A stretch of 64,000 nt of DNA from Armatimonadota bacterium (GTDB lineage: Bacteria; Armatimonadota; Fimbriimonadia; Fimbriimonadales; GBS-DC). Both the position numbers and the translations under genes were made by a program. Position 1 is the first letter of the stretch, and each line of letters opens with the position of its first letter. This document shows positions 25,454 to 35,078 of this stretch, piece after piece. A model generated the notes under the pieces. The model was not told where the DNA came from and did no database searches. It saw only the letters and a program-made list of their open reading frames with translations. Location: positions 1-64,000 of the forward strand of contig JABWCR010000017.1 of NCBI GenBank assembly GCA_013359125.1, in the 5' to 3' direction.

Positions 25454-26449
25454 ATGCAAAGGGTTGTAACGCTCCCGATGATGGGCCAGACGATGGAAGA
25501 AGGCGTCATCGTCAAGTGGTTCAAGCAGATCGGCGACCGAGTAGAGAAGGGCGATCTGCTCTTTGAAGTTCTTACCGACAAGACCAACATCGAGGTCGAT
25601 TCGACCGAGCAGGGATATTTACGAAAGGTGCTGGTTCCGCTTGAGACAACCGTTCCGGTCGGCGCGCCGATCGCCATCCTGACCGATACAGCGGACGAAC
25701 CGATTGAAGAGACAATCGATCGGAGATTAGCTTCTCCCAGAGCGCGGACGGTGGCTGCCGAGAAAGGCATCGACCTGAGGACGGTCGAAGTTTCCGATGG
25801 TGGCGTAATTCGGGCGTCGCAAGTAGAGGGATTGCAGGGAGCCATTGGGAGCTACTGGCGAAGGCAGACGGCAGAGGCTGTCAGCAGAAGCTGGCGAGAG
25901 GCGCCCCACGTTACCTTGTTCGCCGAGGCAGTAATGCCGAATGAGACGGGCGTGTTAGCTCGGATCGCACAAGCCTGCGGAAGGGCGTTGGCGCAAATGC
26001 CCGAGATAAACGTCCGATGGAGCGGGCAGGGCATTGTGCCGTTCGACGAGGTCAACGTCGGCCTGGCGGTCGCATTGGACGACGGTCTGGCCGTTGCGAG
26101 CCTTGTCGAGCCGCACAGATCGGAAACCATCAAGGTCGAGTCGGAGATCAAACGACTGGCGGAACTCGCCAGGCAGAACAAACTAGGTCCAAACGATACC
26201 CAACCGGCCGCGATAACGGTTTCCAATCTCGGAGCGTTTGGCATCGATGGGTTCACCCCCATCATCACGCCTGGCCAGACGTTCATTCTTGGCGTTGGGG
26301 CACGAAAGCAGCGTCCCATCGTGCTCGATGGGCAGGTCGTCGCGGCTTTCACCGTGCCTCTCAGCCTCTCGTTCGACCATCGGGCTGTGGACGGCGTGCC
26401 AGCCGCCCGCCTGTTGGGTTTGATCAAACTGGGGCTTGAGGAAGAATGA
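25454..26449 (+). CDS. 2-oxoacid dehydrogenase E2 component (lipoyl acyltransferase)
   Basis: A 331-residue E2: one lipoyl domain (lipoylated K43 in LTDKTNIEV), a peripheral-subunit-binding domain near 85-125 (ASPRARTVAAEKGIDL), then a catalytic acyltransferase domain ending with H309 in FDHRAVDGVPAARLL. It transfers acyl groups from E1 to CoA in a pyruvate or branched-chain 2-oxoacid dehydrogenase complex. At 331 residues it is shorter than most E2s, with short linkers. E1 and E3 genes are not adjacent. I choose ATG 25454 over an in-frame ATG at 25430 because the latter lies upstream of the TATAAT box. Confidence 0.8.
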   Translation: MQRVVTLPMMGQTMEEGVIVKWFKQIGDRVEKGDLLFEVLTDKTNIEVDSTEQGYLRKVLVPLETTVPVGAPIAILTDTADEPIEETIDRRLASPRARTVAAEKGIDLRTVEVSDGGVIRASQVEGLQGAIGSYWRRQTAEAVSRSWREAPHVTLFAEAVMPNETGVLARIAQACGRALAQMPEINVRWSGQGIVPFDEVNVGLAVALDDGLAVASLVEPHRSETIKVESEIKRLAELARQNKLGPNDTQPAAITVSNLGAFGIDGFTPIITPGQTFILGVGARKQRPIVLDGQVVAAFTVPLSLSFDHRAVDGVPAARLLGLIKLGLEEE

Positions 26450-26474
26450 AGTTTGGCAAATCTCCCCGGCGCTC

Positions 26475-26504
26475 TTGACTTTTCTGCCAAGCATCGTTCA
26501 TAAT
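26475..26504 (+). promoter_or_regulatory. Promoter of the ribosomal operon: TTGACT-N18-CATAAT
   Basis: TTGACT (26475-26480) and CATAAT (26499-26504) with an 18-nt spacer, just downstream of the E2 gene. Transcription would start near 26511 and leave a leader of about 250 nt before rpsL. Confidence 0.65.
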
Positions 26505-26510
26505 TCCGTT

Positions 26511-26761
26511 TCGCTGATCGGCTTTGCCGGTCGGCGCCGTCCGTGCGCAAGCGCGGAGCGTTGGGCAGCTGGGGCCGTAATAGCATACACAACCCGATGC
26601 CAAGACAAAAAATGCCCGGAAGGGGTCAAGGTTGGAGGAGGCGGAACGCGAGCCGAAACAGGCTCGATAAGGGATAACCCTGAAGCGCTCCAGAGCAAAT
26701 CGCGCCCCTCCGCCGCCGATGCAGCGAGGGGTTTTTTGTTATCAGTCGCAAGGAGAATCGA
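26511..26761 (+). other. Long structured 5' leader of the rpsL operon
   Basis: No gene is apparent in these 250 nt. A perfect hairpin, CGAGCC (26649-26654)/GGCTCG (26661-26666), is followed by a small GGG/CCC hairpin, then a terminator (26705-26737), then AAGGAG before rpsL. GGCGGA (26640-26645) can pair with TCCGCC (26709-26714), which overlaps the terminator's 5' arm. Two exclusive folds are therefore possible. I infer transcription attenuation. The ligand is unknown, and I recognise no known riboswitch, T-box or SRP RNA. Confidence 0.5.
26705..26737 (+). terminator. Terminator hairpin inside the rpsL leader (candidate attenuator)
   Basis: CCCCTC (26705-26710) pairs with GAGGGG (26726-26731), followed directly by TTTTTT (26732-26737). 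It lies downstream of the operon promoter and 24 nt before ATG 26762, so unregulated termination would silence the whole operon. Confidence 0.7.
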
Positions 26762-27160
26762 ATGCCGACCATCAATCAACTGGTGCGCAAAAAGAGAAAG
26801 CCGAAACCGGTGAAGTCAAAGTCGCCGGCGCTTCGCAACAACCCGCAAAAGCGCGGCGTCTGCACCATCGTGCGGACGATGACGCCCAAGAAGCCAAACT
26901 CGGCATTGCGCAAAGTCGCTCGCGTGAGATTGACCAACGGCACCGAGGTAACCGCCTATATCCCCGGCATTGGACATAATCTTCAAGAGCACTCCGTCGT
27001 TCTGGTTCGAGGCGGAAGAGTGAAAGACCTTCCCGGCGTCCGCTACCACATTGTTCGAGGCACGCTCGATTGTTCTGGCGTAGAAAATCAATCGACCACG
27101 CGCGATCAGGATCGACGACGGCAGGGGCGATCCAAGTACGGCTCCAAGAGGCCCAAGTAA
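26762..27160 (+). CDS. rpsL: Ribosomal protein S12
   Basis: 132 residues, decoding-centre protein of the 30S subunit. The streptomycin loop is conserved ([19 protein letters not shown]), as is [11 protein letters not shown]. The C-terminal tail ([15 protein letters not shown]) is usual. AAGGAG precedes ATG 26762. First gene of the ribosomal operon, behind a leader with a terminator hairpin. The lysine and proline at the classical resistance positions look wild type. Confidence 0.97.
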   Translation: MPTINQLVRKKRKPKPVKSKSPALRNNPQKRGVCTIVRTMTPKKPNSALRKVARVRLTNGTEVTAYIPGIGHNLQEHSVVLVRGGRVKDLPGVRYHIVRGTLDCSGVENQSTTRDQDRRRQGRSKYGSKRPK

Positions 27161-27170
27161 GAGGCGATTT

Positions 27171-27644
27171 ATGGCGAGAAAAGGACAGATCCCGAAGAGA
27201 CAAGTACTGCCCGACCCAGTGCACAACAGCGAGATGTTGGCGCGCTTCATCAATCGCGTTATGCGCGGCGGAAAGAAAAGCGTCGCGGAGCGCATGGTCT
27301 ATACCGCGCTGAGCATGGTGGAAGAGAAGGCCGGCAAGCCCGCTATCGAGGTTTTTGACACCGCAATGGCCAATATCTCCCCCCAGGTCGAGGTTCGACC
27401 CAGGCGCGTCGGCGGCCAGACGTACCAAGTGCCGATCGAAGTGACGCCCAGCCGAAAGCGCGCGCTCGCCATGCGCTGGCTGGCTGCGTCCGTTCAAAAG
27501 AAAAAGTCAGGTCGCACGGCGGCCAGCCGATTAGCGCAGGAGCTTTTGGACGCATTCAATAAGACCGGCGCCGCCTACAAGAAGAGGGAAGACACCCACA
27601 AAATGGCCGAGGCCAATCGCGCCTTCGCTCATTACCGGTGGTAA
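27171..27644 (+). CDS. rpsG: Ribosomal protein S7
   Basis: 157 residues. S7 nucleates assembly of the 30S head and contacts tRNA in the E site. Typical sequences are visible: FINRVMRGGKKSVAERMVY, VEVRPRRVGGQTYQVP, RKRALAMRWL, and a C-terminal HKMAEANRAFAHYRW. It begins 10 nt after rpsL. The order rpsL-rpsG-fusA is the classical str operon. Confidence 0.97.
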   Translation: MARKGQIPKRQVLPDPVHNSEMLARFINRVMRGGKKSVAERMVYTALSMVEEKAGKPAIEVFDTAMANISPQVEVRPRRVGGQTYQVPIEVTPSRKRALAMRWLAASVQKKKSGRTAASRLAQELLDAFNKTGAAYKKREDTHKMAEANRAFAHYRW

Positions 27645-27660
27645 TCATTAGGAACCGATC

Positions 27661-29757
27661 ATGCCAAGAACCGCTCCGTTAGAGAAAGTCAGGAACATTG
27701 GGATTGCCGCGCATATCGATGCGGGCAAAACGACCACTACTGAGCGGATCCTCTACTACACCGGGCGAATCCACCGAGTCGGAGAGGTGCACGACGGCTC
27801 TGCCACCATGGACTGGATGGAGCAGGAGCAAGAGCGCGGGATCACGATCACTTCGGCCGCGACGACCTGCGATTGGAACGGCCACCGAATCAACATCATC
27901 GATACTCCCGGCCACGTGGACTTTACGGTCGAGGTCGAACGATCGATGCGCGTGCTGGACGGCGCCGTCGCCATTTTCTGCGCGGTGGGCGGCGTTCAGC
28001 CCCAGTCCGAAACGGTTTGGCGCCAGGCGAATCGCTACAAAGTGCCTCGCATGTGCTACGTCAACAAGATGGACCGGCTCGGCGCCGACTTCTACAAGGT
28101 CGTCGAGCGGATCGTCGACCGCCTGGGCTCGCGCGCGGTGCCGATTCAACTCCCGATAGGCGCGGAGAGCGAGTTTGCGGGCATTATCGACCTGATCACG
28201 ATGCGAGCGTTTTTCTATCGCGACGATCAAGGCAACCAGATTGACGAGACCGACATCCCGGCGGATATGGCGGGCCTGGCAAGCGAGTGGCGCGACAAGA
28301 TGCTCGAGGCCTGCGCCGAAATGGACGACGCGGTCATGGAGAAGTACCTTGAAGGCGCGGAACTGACCGTTGAAGAGATCAAGCGATGCTTGCGCAAGGG
28401 CACATGCGAACTTAAGATTGTGCCTGTCGTCTGCGGCTCCAGTTTTAAGAACAAAGGCGTTCAGCCTCTGCTCGACGCGGTCATCGATTACCTTCCGTCT
28501 CCATTAGATGTCGAGGAAGTCAAAGGCGTTCATCCCAAGACCGGGGAAGAAGTGGTTCGACGTCCCGCGGACGACGAGCCGGCCTGCGCGCTGGCCTTTA
28601 AGATACAGACCGATCCGTTCGTCGGCAAGCTGACCTATATTCGCGTCTATTCGGGCGTGATCAAGAAAGGCTCCTACATCTATAACGCGACCAAGAACGA
28701 GCGCGAGCGCGTGGCGCGCATCCTGCAAATGCACGCCAATCGTCGCGAAGATTTGGAGGAAGCGAACGCCGGCGACATCGTCGGCGTTATCGGCTTTACC
28801 TCGACGACCACGGGCGATACGCTCTGCCCTGAAAGTCATCCGATGCTGTTGGAGCCGCCGCAATTCCCCGAACCCGTCATTTCCATCGCAATCGAGCCGA
28901 AAACCAAATCCGACCAGGACAAACTGACCAACGCCCTTCAGAGACTTGCCGCAGAAGACCCGACTTTCCGACTTTCTACCGATCACGAGACCGGGCAGAC
29001 TCTCATCTCGGGCATGGGCGAGCTGCACCTGGAGATCATTCTCGACCGACTTCAGCGCGAGTTCAGCGTATTGGCCAACCAGGGCCGGCCCCAAGTCGCG
29101 TACAAAGAGACGATCCGGACTCTGGCCAAGGCGGAAGGCAAGTTCGTTCGACAGTCCGGCGGCAAGGGCCAATACGGCCATGTCGTCCTGCAGGTCGAAC
29201 CCAACGAGCCGGGCGCCGGGTACAAGTTTCATAACAAGGTCGTCGGCGGCGCAATCCCGAGAGAGTTCTTTAACCCGATCGAGGCGGGCATCAAGGAAGC
29301 TTTGGAGACCGGAGTCGTTGCAGGCTACCCGATGGTCGACGTGGTCGTAACCCTGCTCGACGGATCGTATCACGATGTGGACTCGAGCGAAATGGCCTTC
29401 AAGATCGCCGGTTCGATGGGTCTCAAAGCGGCTGCTCAGCGCGCTAATCCGGTTCTCTTAGAGCCTTACATGGCGCTTGAAGTCACCGCGCCCGAGACGA
29501 ATGTAGGCGACGTCATGGGAGACTTGAACGCCCGACGAGCTCGAATCGAGGGCATCGAGCCCGGTCCGGGCAACATACAGATCATAAAAGCCGTTGTGCC
29601 GCTCGCAGAGATGTTTGGCTATGCCACCGCCGTTCGGTCGCTCTCGCAGGGTCGGGCGACCTATGTGCTGCACCCATCCCACTATGAGGAGGCGCCGCCG
29701 CACGTGGCGCAGGCCGTTACCGAAAGGAACGCGACCCTGCAACCGGTTGGCCGCTAA
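27661..29757 (+). CDS. fusA: Elongation factor G (canonical)
   Basis: 698 residues, the GTPase that drives translocation and, with RRF, ribosome recycling. G1 is [15 protein letters not shown], switch II is [15 protein letters not shown] with the catalytic histidine in place, and [10 protein letters not shown] is G4. Domains II-V follow, with the domain IV loop region ([13 protein letters not shown]) conserved. Length is standard. This is the housekeeping copy; compare the paralog at 36440-38527. The gene after it should be tuf in a classical str operon but is rpsJ. Confidence 0.97.
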   Translation: MPRTAPLEKVRNIGIAAHIDAGKTTTTERILYYTGRIHRVGEVHDGSATMDWMEQEQERGITITSAATTCDWNGHRINIIDTPGHVDFTVEVERSMRVLDGAVAIFCAVGGVQPQSETVWRQANRYKVPRMCYVNKMDRLGADFYKVVERIVDRLGSRAVPIQLPIGAESEFAGIIDLITMRAFFYRDDQGNQIDETDIPADMAGLASEWRDKMLEACAEMDDAVMEKYLEGAELTVEEIKRCLRKGTCELKIVPVVCGSSFKNKGVQPLLDAVIDYLPSPLDVEEVKGVHPKTGEEVVRRPADDEPACALAFKIQTDPFVGKLTYIRVYSGVIKKGSYIYNATKNERERVARILQMHANRREDLEEANAGDIVGVIGFTSTTTGDTLCPESHPMLLEPPQFPEPVISIAIEPKTKSDQDKLTNALQRLAAEDPTFRLSTDHETGQTLISGMGELHLEIILDRLQREFSVLANQGRPQVAYKETIRTLAKAEGKFVRQSGGKGQYGHVVLQVEPNEPGAGYKFHNKVVGGAIPREFFNPIEAGIKEALETGVVAGYPMVDVVVTLLDGSYHDVDSSEMAFKIAGSMGLKAAAQRANPVLLEPYMALEVTAPETNVGDVMGDLNARRARIEGIEPGPGNIQIIKAVVPLAEMFGYATAVRSLSQGRATYVLHPSHYEEAPPHVAQAVTERNATLQPVGR

Positions 29758-29784
29758 GTCCCAAGGAAGGCAACGAGGAAGCAT

Positions 29785-30093
29785 ATGAAGCGCGACAAAA
29801 TCAGAATCAGACTCAGGGCGTACGACTTTCGAGTGCTCGACGAATCGGTCAAGCGCATCGTCGATCAGGTTGTTCGGAGCGGCGCCCGAATCAAAGGTCC
29901 GGTGCCGTTGCCGACCGACATTCGACGCTTCTGCGTGATCCGAGGCCCGCACATCGACAAGATCGGGATGGAGCACTTCGAAGTGCGCACCCACAAGCGA
30001 TTGATCGACATTGTAGAACCGACCAACCGCACCATCGACGCGCTGATGAGGCTCGATCTTCCAAGCGGCGTCGATATCGAGATCAAACTTTAA
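29785..30093 (+). CDS. rpsJ: Ribosomal protein S10 / NusE
   Basis: 102 residues. A 30S head protein that also joins NusB in antitermination. Motifs [40 protein letters not shown] and [11 protein letters not shown] are typical. It starts the S10 cluster 27 nt after fusA with AAGGAAGG-type ribosome-site sequence upstream. No promoter or tuf gene separates the str and S10 parts. Confidence 0.97.
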   Translation: MKRDKIRIRLRAYDFRVLDESVKRIVDQVVRSGARIKGPVPLPTDIRRFCVIRGPHIDKIGMEHFEVRTHKRLIDIVEPTNRTIDALMRLDLPSGVDIEIKL

Positions 30094-30104
30094 CGGAGAG
30101 ACCT

Positions 30105-30737
30105 ATGATAGGCGGACTGATAGGACGAAAGTTAGGGATGACGCAAATCTTCGATGAAGCGGGGCGCTATGTGCCGGTTACGGTCATCGAGGTTGGTCCG
30201 TGCTTCGTCACCCAGCTTCGCACGGCAGAGCGCGACGGCTACTCGGCCGTTCAACTCGGCTTTGGCGCGATGAAGAAGAATCGGCTGACCAAGCCGAAGG
30301 CCGGGCACCTGGAGAAGGCTGGTCTGAAGGACAAGCCGGTGCGAAAGTTGGCCGAGTTTCCGACCCTAGGCGCAGAGTTGGAGCTAGGGCAGCAGATTCG
30401 GGCCGAAGATGTGTTCCAGCCGGGCGACGTGATCAAAGTTACAGGCACGAGCAAGGGCAAAGGCTTTGCAGGCGTCGTGAAGCGATATCATCACCACGGC
30501 GGACCGATGACTCATGGCTCGATGACCCACCGCCGACCTCTATCGAGCGGCGCGACGGGGCCTCAAAGAGTTATGAAAAACCACAACATGCCAGGCCGAA
30601 TGGGCGCCGAGACGACCACTCAGCCTTCTGTAACGGTGGTTCGAGTGGACGCCGAGCGCAATCTGGTCTTGATCAAGGGCGCTGCGCCGGGCGGCAACAA
30701 CGGTATCGTCTACCTTTGGAAGGCGCGGCGAGACTAA
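30105..30737 (+). CDS. rplC: Ribosomal protein L3
   Basis: 210 residues. An early 50S assembly protein near the peptidyl transferase centre. Recognised by MIGGLIGRKLGMTQIF at the start, TGTSKGKGFAGVVKRY, and GRMGAETTTQPSVTVV near the methylation-site glutamine of other bacteria. It begins 11 nt after rpsJ in the conserved S10 order. Confidence 0.96.
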   Translation: MIGGLIGRKLGMTQIFDEAGRYVPVTVIEVGPCFVTQLRTAERDGYSAVQLGFGAMKKNRLTKPKAGHLEKAGLKDKPVRKLAEFPTLGAELELGQQIRAEDVFQPGDVIKVTGTSKGKGFAGVVKRYHHHGGPMTHGSMTHRRPLSSGATGPQRVMKNHNMPGRMGAETTTQPSVTVVRVDAERNLVLIKGAAPGGNNGIVYLWKARRD

Positions 30738-30771
30738 ACGAGTTAGAGAGAGAGAACGGAGCATAAGGACC

Positions 30772-31401
30772 ATGCCAACGATAAAACTGCACGGAGCGGA
30801 CGGTAAAGAGAGCGGCAATCTCAAACTGGACGATAAGCTTTTTGGCCTCGAACCAAACGTGGCCGTCATGCATCGCAAAATGGTGGCCGAGCGCAACAAT
30901 GCCCGAGTAGGGTCGCACGATACGCTGACTCGCGCCGAGGTCGCTGGCGGCGGCAAGAAGCCTTGGAAGCAAAAGCATACCGGCCGCGCGCGGCACGGCT
31001 CGTTCCGCTCTCCAATCTTTAGGCACGGCGGTATCGCTCATGGGCCCCATCCGCGAAGCTACGCGCAAGACGTGAACAAGAAGGAGAAGCGACTGGCATT
31101 GCAGAGCGCCCTTTCGGCGCGCATCGCCGATGGCAGCGTCGTCGCGGTTAAAAACATCCCGATCACCGAGATCAAGACCAAAGCCGCGGCCGAGTTCTTA
31201 ACAACAATGGGCGCCGGAGGTCAAAAAACCCTCGTCTTGATCGAAAGCCCAGACGCTGTCTTGCTGAAGTCTTTCAGGAATCTGCCGGGAGTCGTCGTGA
31301 GGACGGCGCCGGCTTTTTCTTTGATCGATGTGTTGGACGCAGAGCGCATTATCGCGACGGAGCAGGCGCTCAAGAACACCGAGGAGGTCTGGTCGAAATG
31401 A
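30772..31401 (+). CDS. rplD: Ribosomal protein L4
   Basis: 209 residues. It lines the exit tunnel with an extended loop, visible here as GGGKKPWKQKHTGRARHGS followed by SPIFRHGGIAHGP. In some bacteria L4 represses its own S10 operon; nothing here shows that. The stop overlaps the rplW start by 4 nt (ATGA), so the two are translationally coupled. Confidence 0.96.
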   Translation: MPTIKLHGADGKESGNLKLDDKLFGLEPNVAVMHRKMVAERNNARVGSHDTLTRAEVAGGGKKPWKQKHTGRARHGSFRSPIFRHGGIAHGPHPRSYAQDVNKKEKRLALQSALSARIADGSVVAVKNIPITEIKTKAAAEFLTTMGAGGQKTLVLIESPDAVLLKSFRNLPGVVVRTAPAFSLIDVLDAERIIATEQALKNTEEVWSK

Positions 31402-31691
31402 AAGCCCTGAGCGACGTGCTTATTCGCCCGCTGATCACCGAAAAGGGCACCAATCAGACCGCGGATCACAACCAGTATGCATTCGAGGTCGCCTCCGACG
31501 CCACGAAGATCGACATCGCGAACGCGGTGCGACAAGTCTACAAGGTGCAGGTTGTCAAGGTGCAGACCCTGTGGGTCAAGGGGCGTCCAAAGCGACTGGC
31601 CTCTCAACGCAGGATGGGACGCACATCGAACTGGAAGAAAGCCGTTGTGCGCTTGGCGCCCGGACAACAGATCTCGGACGCGACGCAATAG
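31398..31691 (+). CDS. rplW: Ribosomal protein L23
   Basis: 97 residues. It sits at the tunnel exit and docks trigger factor and SRP. Typical segments: IRPLITEKGT, YAFEVASDATKIDIANAV and VWVKGRPKRL-like text. The start ATG overlaps the rplD stop (ATGA). Confidence 0.95.
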   Translation: MKALSDVLIRPLITEKGTNQTADHNQYAFEVASDATKIDIANAVRQVYKVQVVKVQTLWVKGRPKRLASQRRMGRTSNWKKAVVRLAPGQQISDATQ

Positions 31692-31709
31692 CCTGACGGA
31701 GAATAGAAA

Positions 31710-32537
31710 ATGCCGACCAAACAGTGGAAACCGACATCGCCGGGCCGAAGGTTTATGATAACCTCTTCGTTCGAGGATATCACGACCGACGAGCCCGAAA
31801 AGAGCCTGACCATCGGCCTCAGGAAGACCGGGGGCCGAAACAATCAAGGCCGCAAAACCGCACGAAACCGCGGCGGCGGGCACAAGAGGCTCTATCGGAT
31901 CATCGATTTTAAGCGCAATAAGGAGAACGTGCCGGGCAAGGTCGCCGAGATCGAGTACGATCCGAACCGCTCGTCCCGCATTGCGCTGATCCACTATGCA
32001 GACGGCGAAAAACGGTACATCTTAGCGCCGGTCGGTCTGTCGCAGGGCGACACAGTGGTCAGTTCGACGGAGGCAGACATCAAGCCGGGCAATGCGCTGC
32101 CGTTGCGCAACATCCCGGTCGGCACGGTCGTTCACAATATCGAATTGACGGTCGGCAAGGGCGGTCAGATCGTTCGGAGCGCAGGGTCGTCTGCTCAGAT
32201 TGTGGCAAAGGAAGGCAACTACGCGCAGATTCGCCTGCCCAGCGGCGAGAACCGCTTAGTTCACCTACAGTGCCGAGCCTCGATCGGGCAGGTAGGCAAT
32301 GTGGATCATGAGAACGAATCGTGGGGCAAGGCCGGTAAGAGCCGATGGAAGGGCCGCAAGCCCAAGGTTCGCGGATCGGCCATGACCCCCAGAGACCATC
32401 CGCACGGCGGCGGAGAGGGCAAGACGGGCGTCGGAATGAAGCATCCCAAGACGCCGTGGGGCAAGCCTGCCATGGGCGTCAAAACGCGCAAGAACAAGCG
32501 CACCGACAAGTTTATCGTTAGAAGGCGCGAGAAGTAA
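31710..32537 (+). CDS. rplB: Ribosomal protein L2
   Basis: 275 residues. Needed for subunit joining and peptidyl transferase function. The C-terminal signature [19 protein letters not shown] contains the conserved histidine important for activity, and [19 protein letters not shown] is the N-terminal RNA-binding stretch. Standard length and position. Confidence 0.97.
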   Translation: MPTKQWKPTSPGRRFMITSSFEDITTDEPEKSLTIGLRKTGGRNNQGRKTARNRGGGHKRLYRIIDFKRNKENVPGKVAEIEYDPNRSSRIALIHYADGEKRYILAPVGLSQGDTVVSSTEADIKPGNALPLRNIPVGTVVHNIELTVGKGGQIVRSAGSSAQIVAKEGNYAQIRLPSGENRLVHLQCRASIGQVGNVDHENESWGKAGKSRWKGRKPKVRGSAMTPRDHPHGGGEGKTGVGMKHPKTPWGKPAMGVKTRKNKRTDKFIVRRREK

Positions 32538-32549
32538 TCTGGAGGCAAG

Positions 32550-32834
32550 ATGGGACGCTCACTGAAAAAAGGGCCTTTCGTCGATGAAAAGCTGATGGAC
32601 CGCGTTCGATCGATGAACGCCAGCAACGACAAACGGCCGATCAAGACTTGGTCCAGACGCAGCACGATCGTGCCGGAAATGATCGGGCATACGTTCAACG
32701 TGCACGACGGGCGCAAGCATGTGCCGGTTTATGTTTCAGAACAGATGATCGGGCACAAGTTAGGCGAGTTTGTGCCCACCCGAACGTTTCGCAGCCACCC
32801 GGGCGGAAGCGAAAGAACCAGCCGGGTTAGGTAA
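32550..32834 (+). CDS. rpsS: Ribosomal protein S19
   Basis: 94 residues. Head protein of the 30S subunit paired with S13. It starts [15 protein letters not shown] and has the [20 protein letters not shown] block and the [12 protein letters not shown] end region. It lies 12 nt after rplB with a GGAGG ribosome site. Confidence 0.97.
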   Translation: MGRSLKKGPFVDEKLMDRVRSMNASNDKRPIKTWSRRSTIVPEMIGHTFNVHDGRKHVPVYVSEQMIGHKLGEFVPTRTFRSHPGGSERTSRVR

Positions 32835-32861
32835 CCAAGAGATCAAACGAGGAGCAACGAG

Positions 32862-33203
32862 ATGTCAGTGAGAGCAACGGCAAAGAATGTGAAGATACCG
32901 GCGACCAAAGCAAGGCTCGTGGTCGACCTGGTAAGGGGCAAGCCGGTGGACGAGGCTCGCGCCATCCTGGCCAGCCTGCCCAACAAAGCCGCGCGCCTAA
33001 CGGCCAAAGTGCTGGAATCGGCGGCCGCCAATGCCGCCAACACTCACAATCTTGACCCCGACCGCCTCTTTGTTTCACGGGCCTTCGTCGACGAAGGCCT
33101 GGTGATGAAGCGCATTCAACCGAAAGATCGCGGTCGGGCGTTCCGCATCCTTAAGCGCTCCAGCCACATCACGCTCTACGTAGACGAAGCGGGGGGACGC
33201 TAA
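32862..33203 (+). CDS. rplV: Ribosomal protein L22
   Basis: 113 residues. Its beta-hairpin reaches into the exit tunnel. Recognised by KVRLVVDLVRGK-like text (KARLVVDLVRGKPVDEA), the ANAANTHNLDPDRL segment and the hairpin region KRIQPKDRGRAFRILKR. ATG 32862 follows GAGGAGCAACGAG. Confidence 0.95.
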   Translation: MSVRATAKNVKIPATKARLVVDLVRGKPVDEARAILASLPNKAARLTAKVLESAAANAANTHNLDPDRLFVSRAFVDEGLVMKRIQPKDRGRAFRILKRSSHITLYVDEAGGR

Positions 33204-33206
33204 GCT

Positions 33207-34088
33207 ATGGGACAGAAAATTCATCCGGTCGGCTTCCGGGTCGGCATCACGAGAGACTGGGACAGCCGCTGGTTCGCCCCCAAGAAGCAGTACGGCGCAA
33301 ACGTCTATGAGGATTACACTATACGCAAGGCGATCAAGACCAAGTACTACAGTTCGGGCGTGTCGCGCATCGAGATCGAGCGCGCGGTTGCGGCGCTGAA
33401 GGTGATCGTGTACGCTCAACGGCCCGGCCAACTGATCGGTCGAGGCGGCAAAGGCATCGAAGAGATCACCCAGATGATCGCCCGTATCGTCAAGCCCAAC
33501 AGCCCGGAGACTCGGGTTCAAGTCGATATTCAAGACGTGCGACAGCCAGAAACCGACGCCCAACTCTTAGCGGAGAACATTGCCACGCAGCTCGAAAAAC
33601 GAATTTCCCATCGACGAGCCATTCGACAGACCATGACCCGAGCGCAGCGCAATAACGTAAAGGGCATCCGAGTCGCCGTTGCCGGACGACTGAACGGCGC
33701 AGAGATCGCAAGGCGCGAATGGGACCGCAACGGCCGCGTTCCGCTTCACACCCTTAGGGCCGACATCGACTTTGGCCAAGCGATCGCGTACACGATTTTT
33801 GGCACCGTCGGTGTCAAGGTCTGGGTCTATAAAGGAGAAGTGCCCCGAACGCGAGGATTCCACGAGGCGCTTCGCGGCGTGAGCGACGTGGACGAAAACC
33901 GAAGAACAGAAAGAACGAGAGCGCCCAAGCGAAGCGCGGGCGGCCGGACGAAGGCGGAAGGCGGCGCGCCAAGACCCCGGCGAGGGGCAACCGCGGCTCC
34001 GGCAGAAGAAGCGCCCGTAACCGAGACCGCTCCGATGCCCGAGCCAGTAGCGGAGCCAACGCCAGTTAGTGAACCCAGCAGCGAATAA
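33207..34088 (+). CDS. rpsC: Ribosomal protein S3 with long C-terminal extension
   Basis: 293 residues, against roughly 210-240 in most bacteria. The core is normal: MGQKIHPVGFRVGI at the start, a KH domain with GQLIGRGGKGIEEI, and EWDRNGRVPLHTLRADIDF. From about residue 225 a low-complexity tail rich in R, A, P and E runs to the end (PRRGATAAPAEEAPV, EPVAEPTPVSEPS). Such tails are common in Armatimonadota-like and some other phyla and are probably disordered. The start is 3 nt after rplV. Confidence 0.95.
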   Translation: MGQKIHPVGFRVGITRDWDSRWFAPKKQYGANVYEDYTIRKAIKTKYYSSGVSRIEIERAVAALKVIVYAQRPGQLIGRGGKGIEEITQMIARIVKPNSPETRVQVDIQDVRQPETDAQLLAENIATQLEKRISHRRAIRQTMTRAQRNNVKGIRVAVAGRLNGAEIARREWDRNGRVPLHTLRADIDFGQAIAYTIFGTVGVKVWVYKGEVPRTRGFHEALRGVSDVDENRRTERTRAPKRSAGGRTKAEGGAPRPRRGATAAPAEEAPVTETAPMPEPVAEPTPVSEPSSE

Positions 34089-34106
34089 GCAAGAGGCCAG
34101 AACGAT

Positions 34107-34565
34107 ATGTTAATGCCAAAGAGACTAAAGCATAGAAAGCACCACCGAGGACGCATGAAAGGCGTCGCCAAAGGCGCTACCGAAGTCCATTTCGGGCAGT
34201 GGGGCATTCAGGCGCTCGAGCCATGCTGGCTGACGAACCGTCAGATGGAGGCGGCGCGCGTCGCCATCGTTCGACATCTGCGCCGAGGCGGAAAGATCAC
34301 GTTTCGCATCTTTCCCGACAAACCTTACACCAAGCGGGCCGCAGAGACGCGAATGGGGTCTGGAAAGGGCAGCGTGGAGGGTTGGGTGGCCGTGGTCAAG
34401 CGCGGCCGGATCATCTTGGAATTGGCCGGCGTTCCCGAAGCGGACGCGATGGAAGCGTTGCGTCGAGCCTGTCATAAGCTTCCGATCAAGACAAAGATTG
34501 TGGGACGGCTGGATGTCAGCGCCCATGCTGCAAAGGAGGTCAAGGATGAGAGCGACGAAAGCTAA
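34107..34565 (+). CDS. rplP: Ribosomal protein L16
   Basis: 152 residues. It binds near the A-site tRNA. Typical parts: [53 protein letters not shown] and the KLPIKTKIV end. ATG 34107 is preceded by AGAGG; ATG 34113 is an alternative. The C-terminal ~12 residues form an acidic tail encoded where the gene overlaps rpmC by 20 nt. Confidence 0.95.
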   Translation: MLMPKRLKHRKHHRGRMKGVAKGATEVHFGQWGIQALEPCWLTNRQMEAARVAIVRHLRRGGKITFRIFPDKPYTKRAAETRMGSGKGSVEGWVAVVKRGRIILELAGVPEADAMEALRRACHKLPIKTKIVGRLDVSAHAAKEVKDESDES

Positions 34566-34752
34566 AGACTACCGATCGATGGCTTACAACGACCTCTTGG
34601 AAGAGTTAGAGGACAAGAAAAAGGCGCTCTATCGTTTGCGCGTACAGGTGAGCCTGATGCAGATGAAGGATACGGCCAGTCTGAACTATGCCAAAAAGGA
34701 CATCGCGCGGATCATGACCGTCATTAACGAGAAGCAGCGCGAGCAGGCGTAA
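34546..34752 (+). CDS. rpmC: Ribosomal protein L29
   Basis: 68 residues, two-helix protein at the tunnel exit. The text [20 protein letters not shown] followed by [16 protein letters not shown] and [13 protein letters not shown] is typical. ATG 34546 has a good AAAGGAGGT site and lies inside the end of rplP (20-nt overlap). The longer open frame upstream is antisense-free but has no ribosome site. Confidence 0.93.
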   Translation: MRATKAKDYRSMAYNDLLEELEDKKKALYRLRVQVSLMQMKDTASLNYAKKDIARIMTVINEKQREQA

Positions 34753-34764
34753 GGAAAAGAGGAA

Positions 34765-35058
34765 ATGAGCGAAAAGGAAACTCGAACCCTAGAAGAGGCT
34801 GGCGAGTACGCGGGCAAGAAAAAGACCCGCATCGGTCGCGTCGTCAGCGACAAGATGGACAAAACGGTCGTCGTGCTGATCGAGCGGACGATGCGACACC
34901 CCATCTATCACAAAACCGTGCGCCGATCCACCAAGTATCAAGCGCACAGCGAAAACAACGATTGCCATGTGGGCGATCTGGTCGAAATAGTTGAGACGAG
35001 GCCCATGAGCCGCCACAAGAGGTGGCGCGTGCGGGCCGTTATCGAGAAGGCAAAGTAA
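34765..35058 (+). CDS. rpsQ: Ribosomal protein S17 with N-terminal extension
   Basis: 97 residues. The core begins at [20 protein letters not shown], preceded by about 17 extra, mostly acidic residues ([17 protein letters not shown]). The OB-fold motifs [17 protein letters not shown] and [19 protein letters not shown] are normal. A GGAAAAGAGG stretch precedes ATG 34765, supporting the extended start. Confidence 0.93.
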   Translation: MSEKETRTLEEAGEYAGKKKTRIGRVVSDKMDKTVVVLIERTMRHPIYHKTVRRSTKYQAHSENNDCHVGDLVEIVETRPMSRHKRWRVRAVIEKAK

Positions 35059-35078
35059 GAAAGGCTAGGTGAACGACA

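Noticed and set aside
26580-26740. Known RNA in the rpsL leader (SRP RNA, T-box, riboswitch)
   Set aside because: The SRP GGUCAGGUCCGGAAGG-type core and T-box GGUGGNACCGCG motif are absent, and no riboswitch core was recognised.
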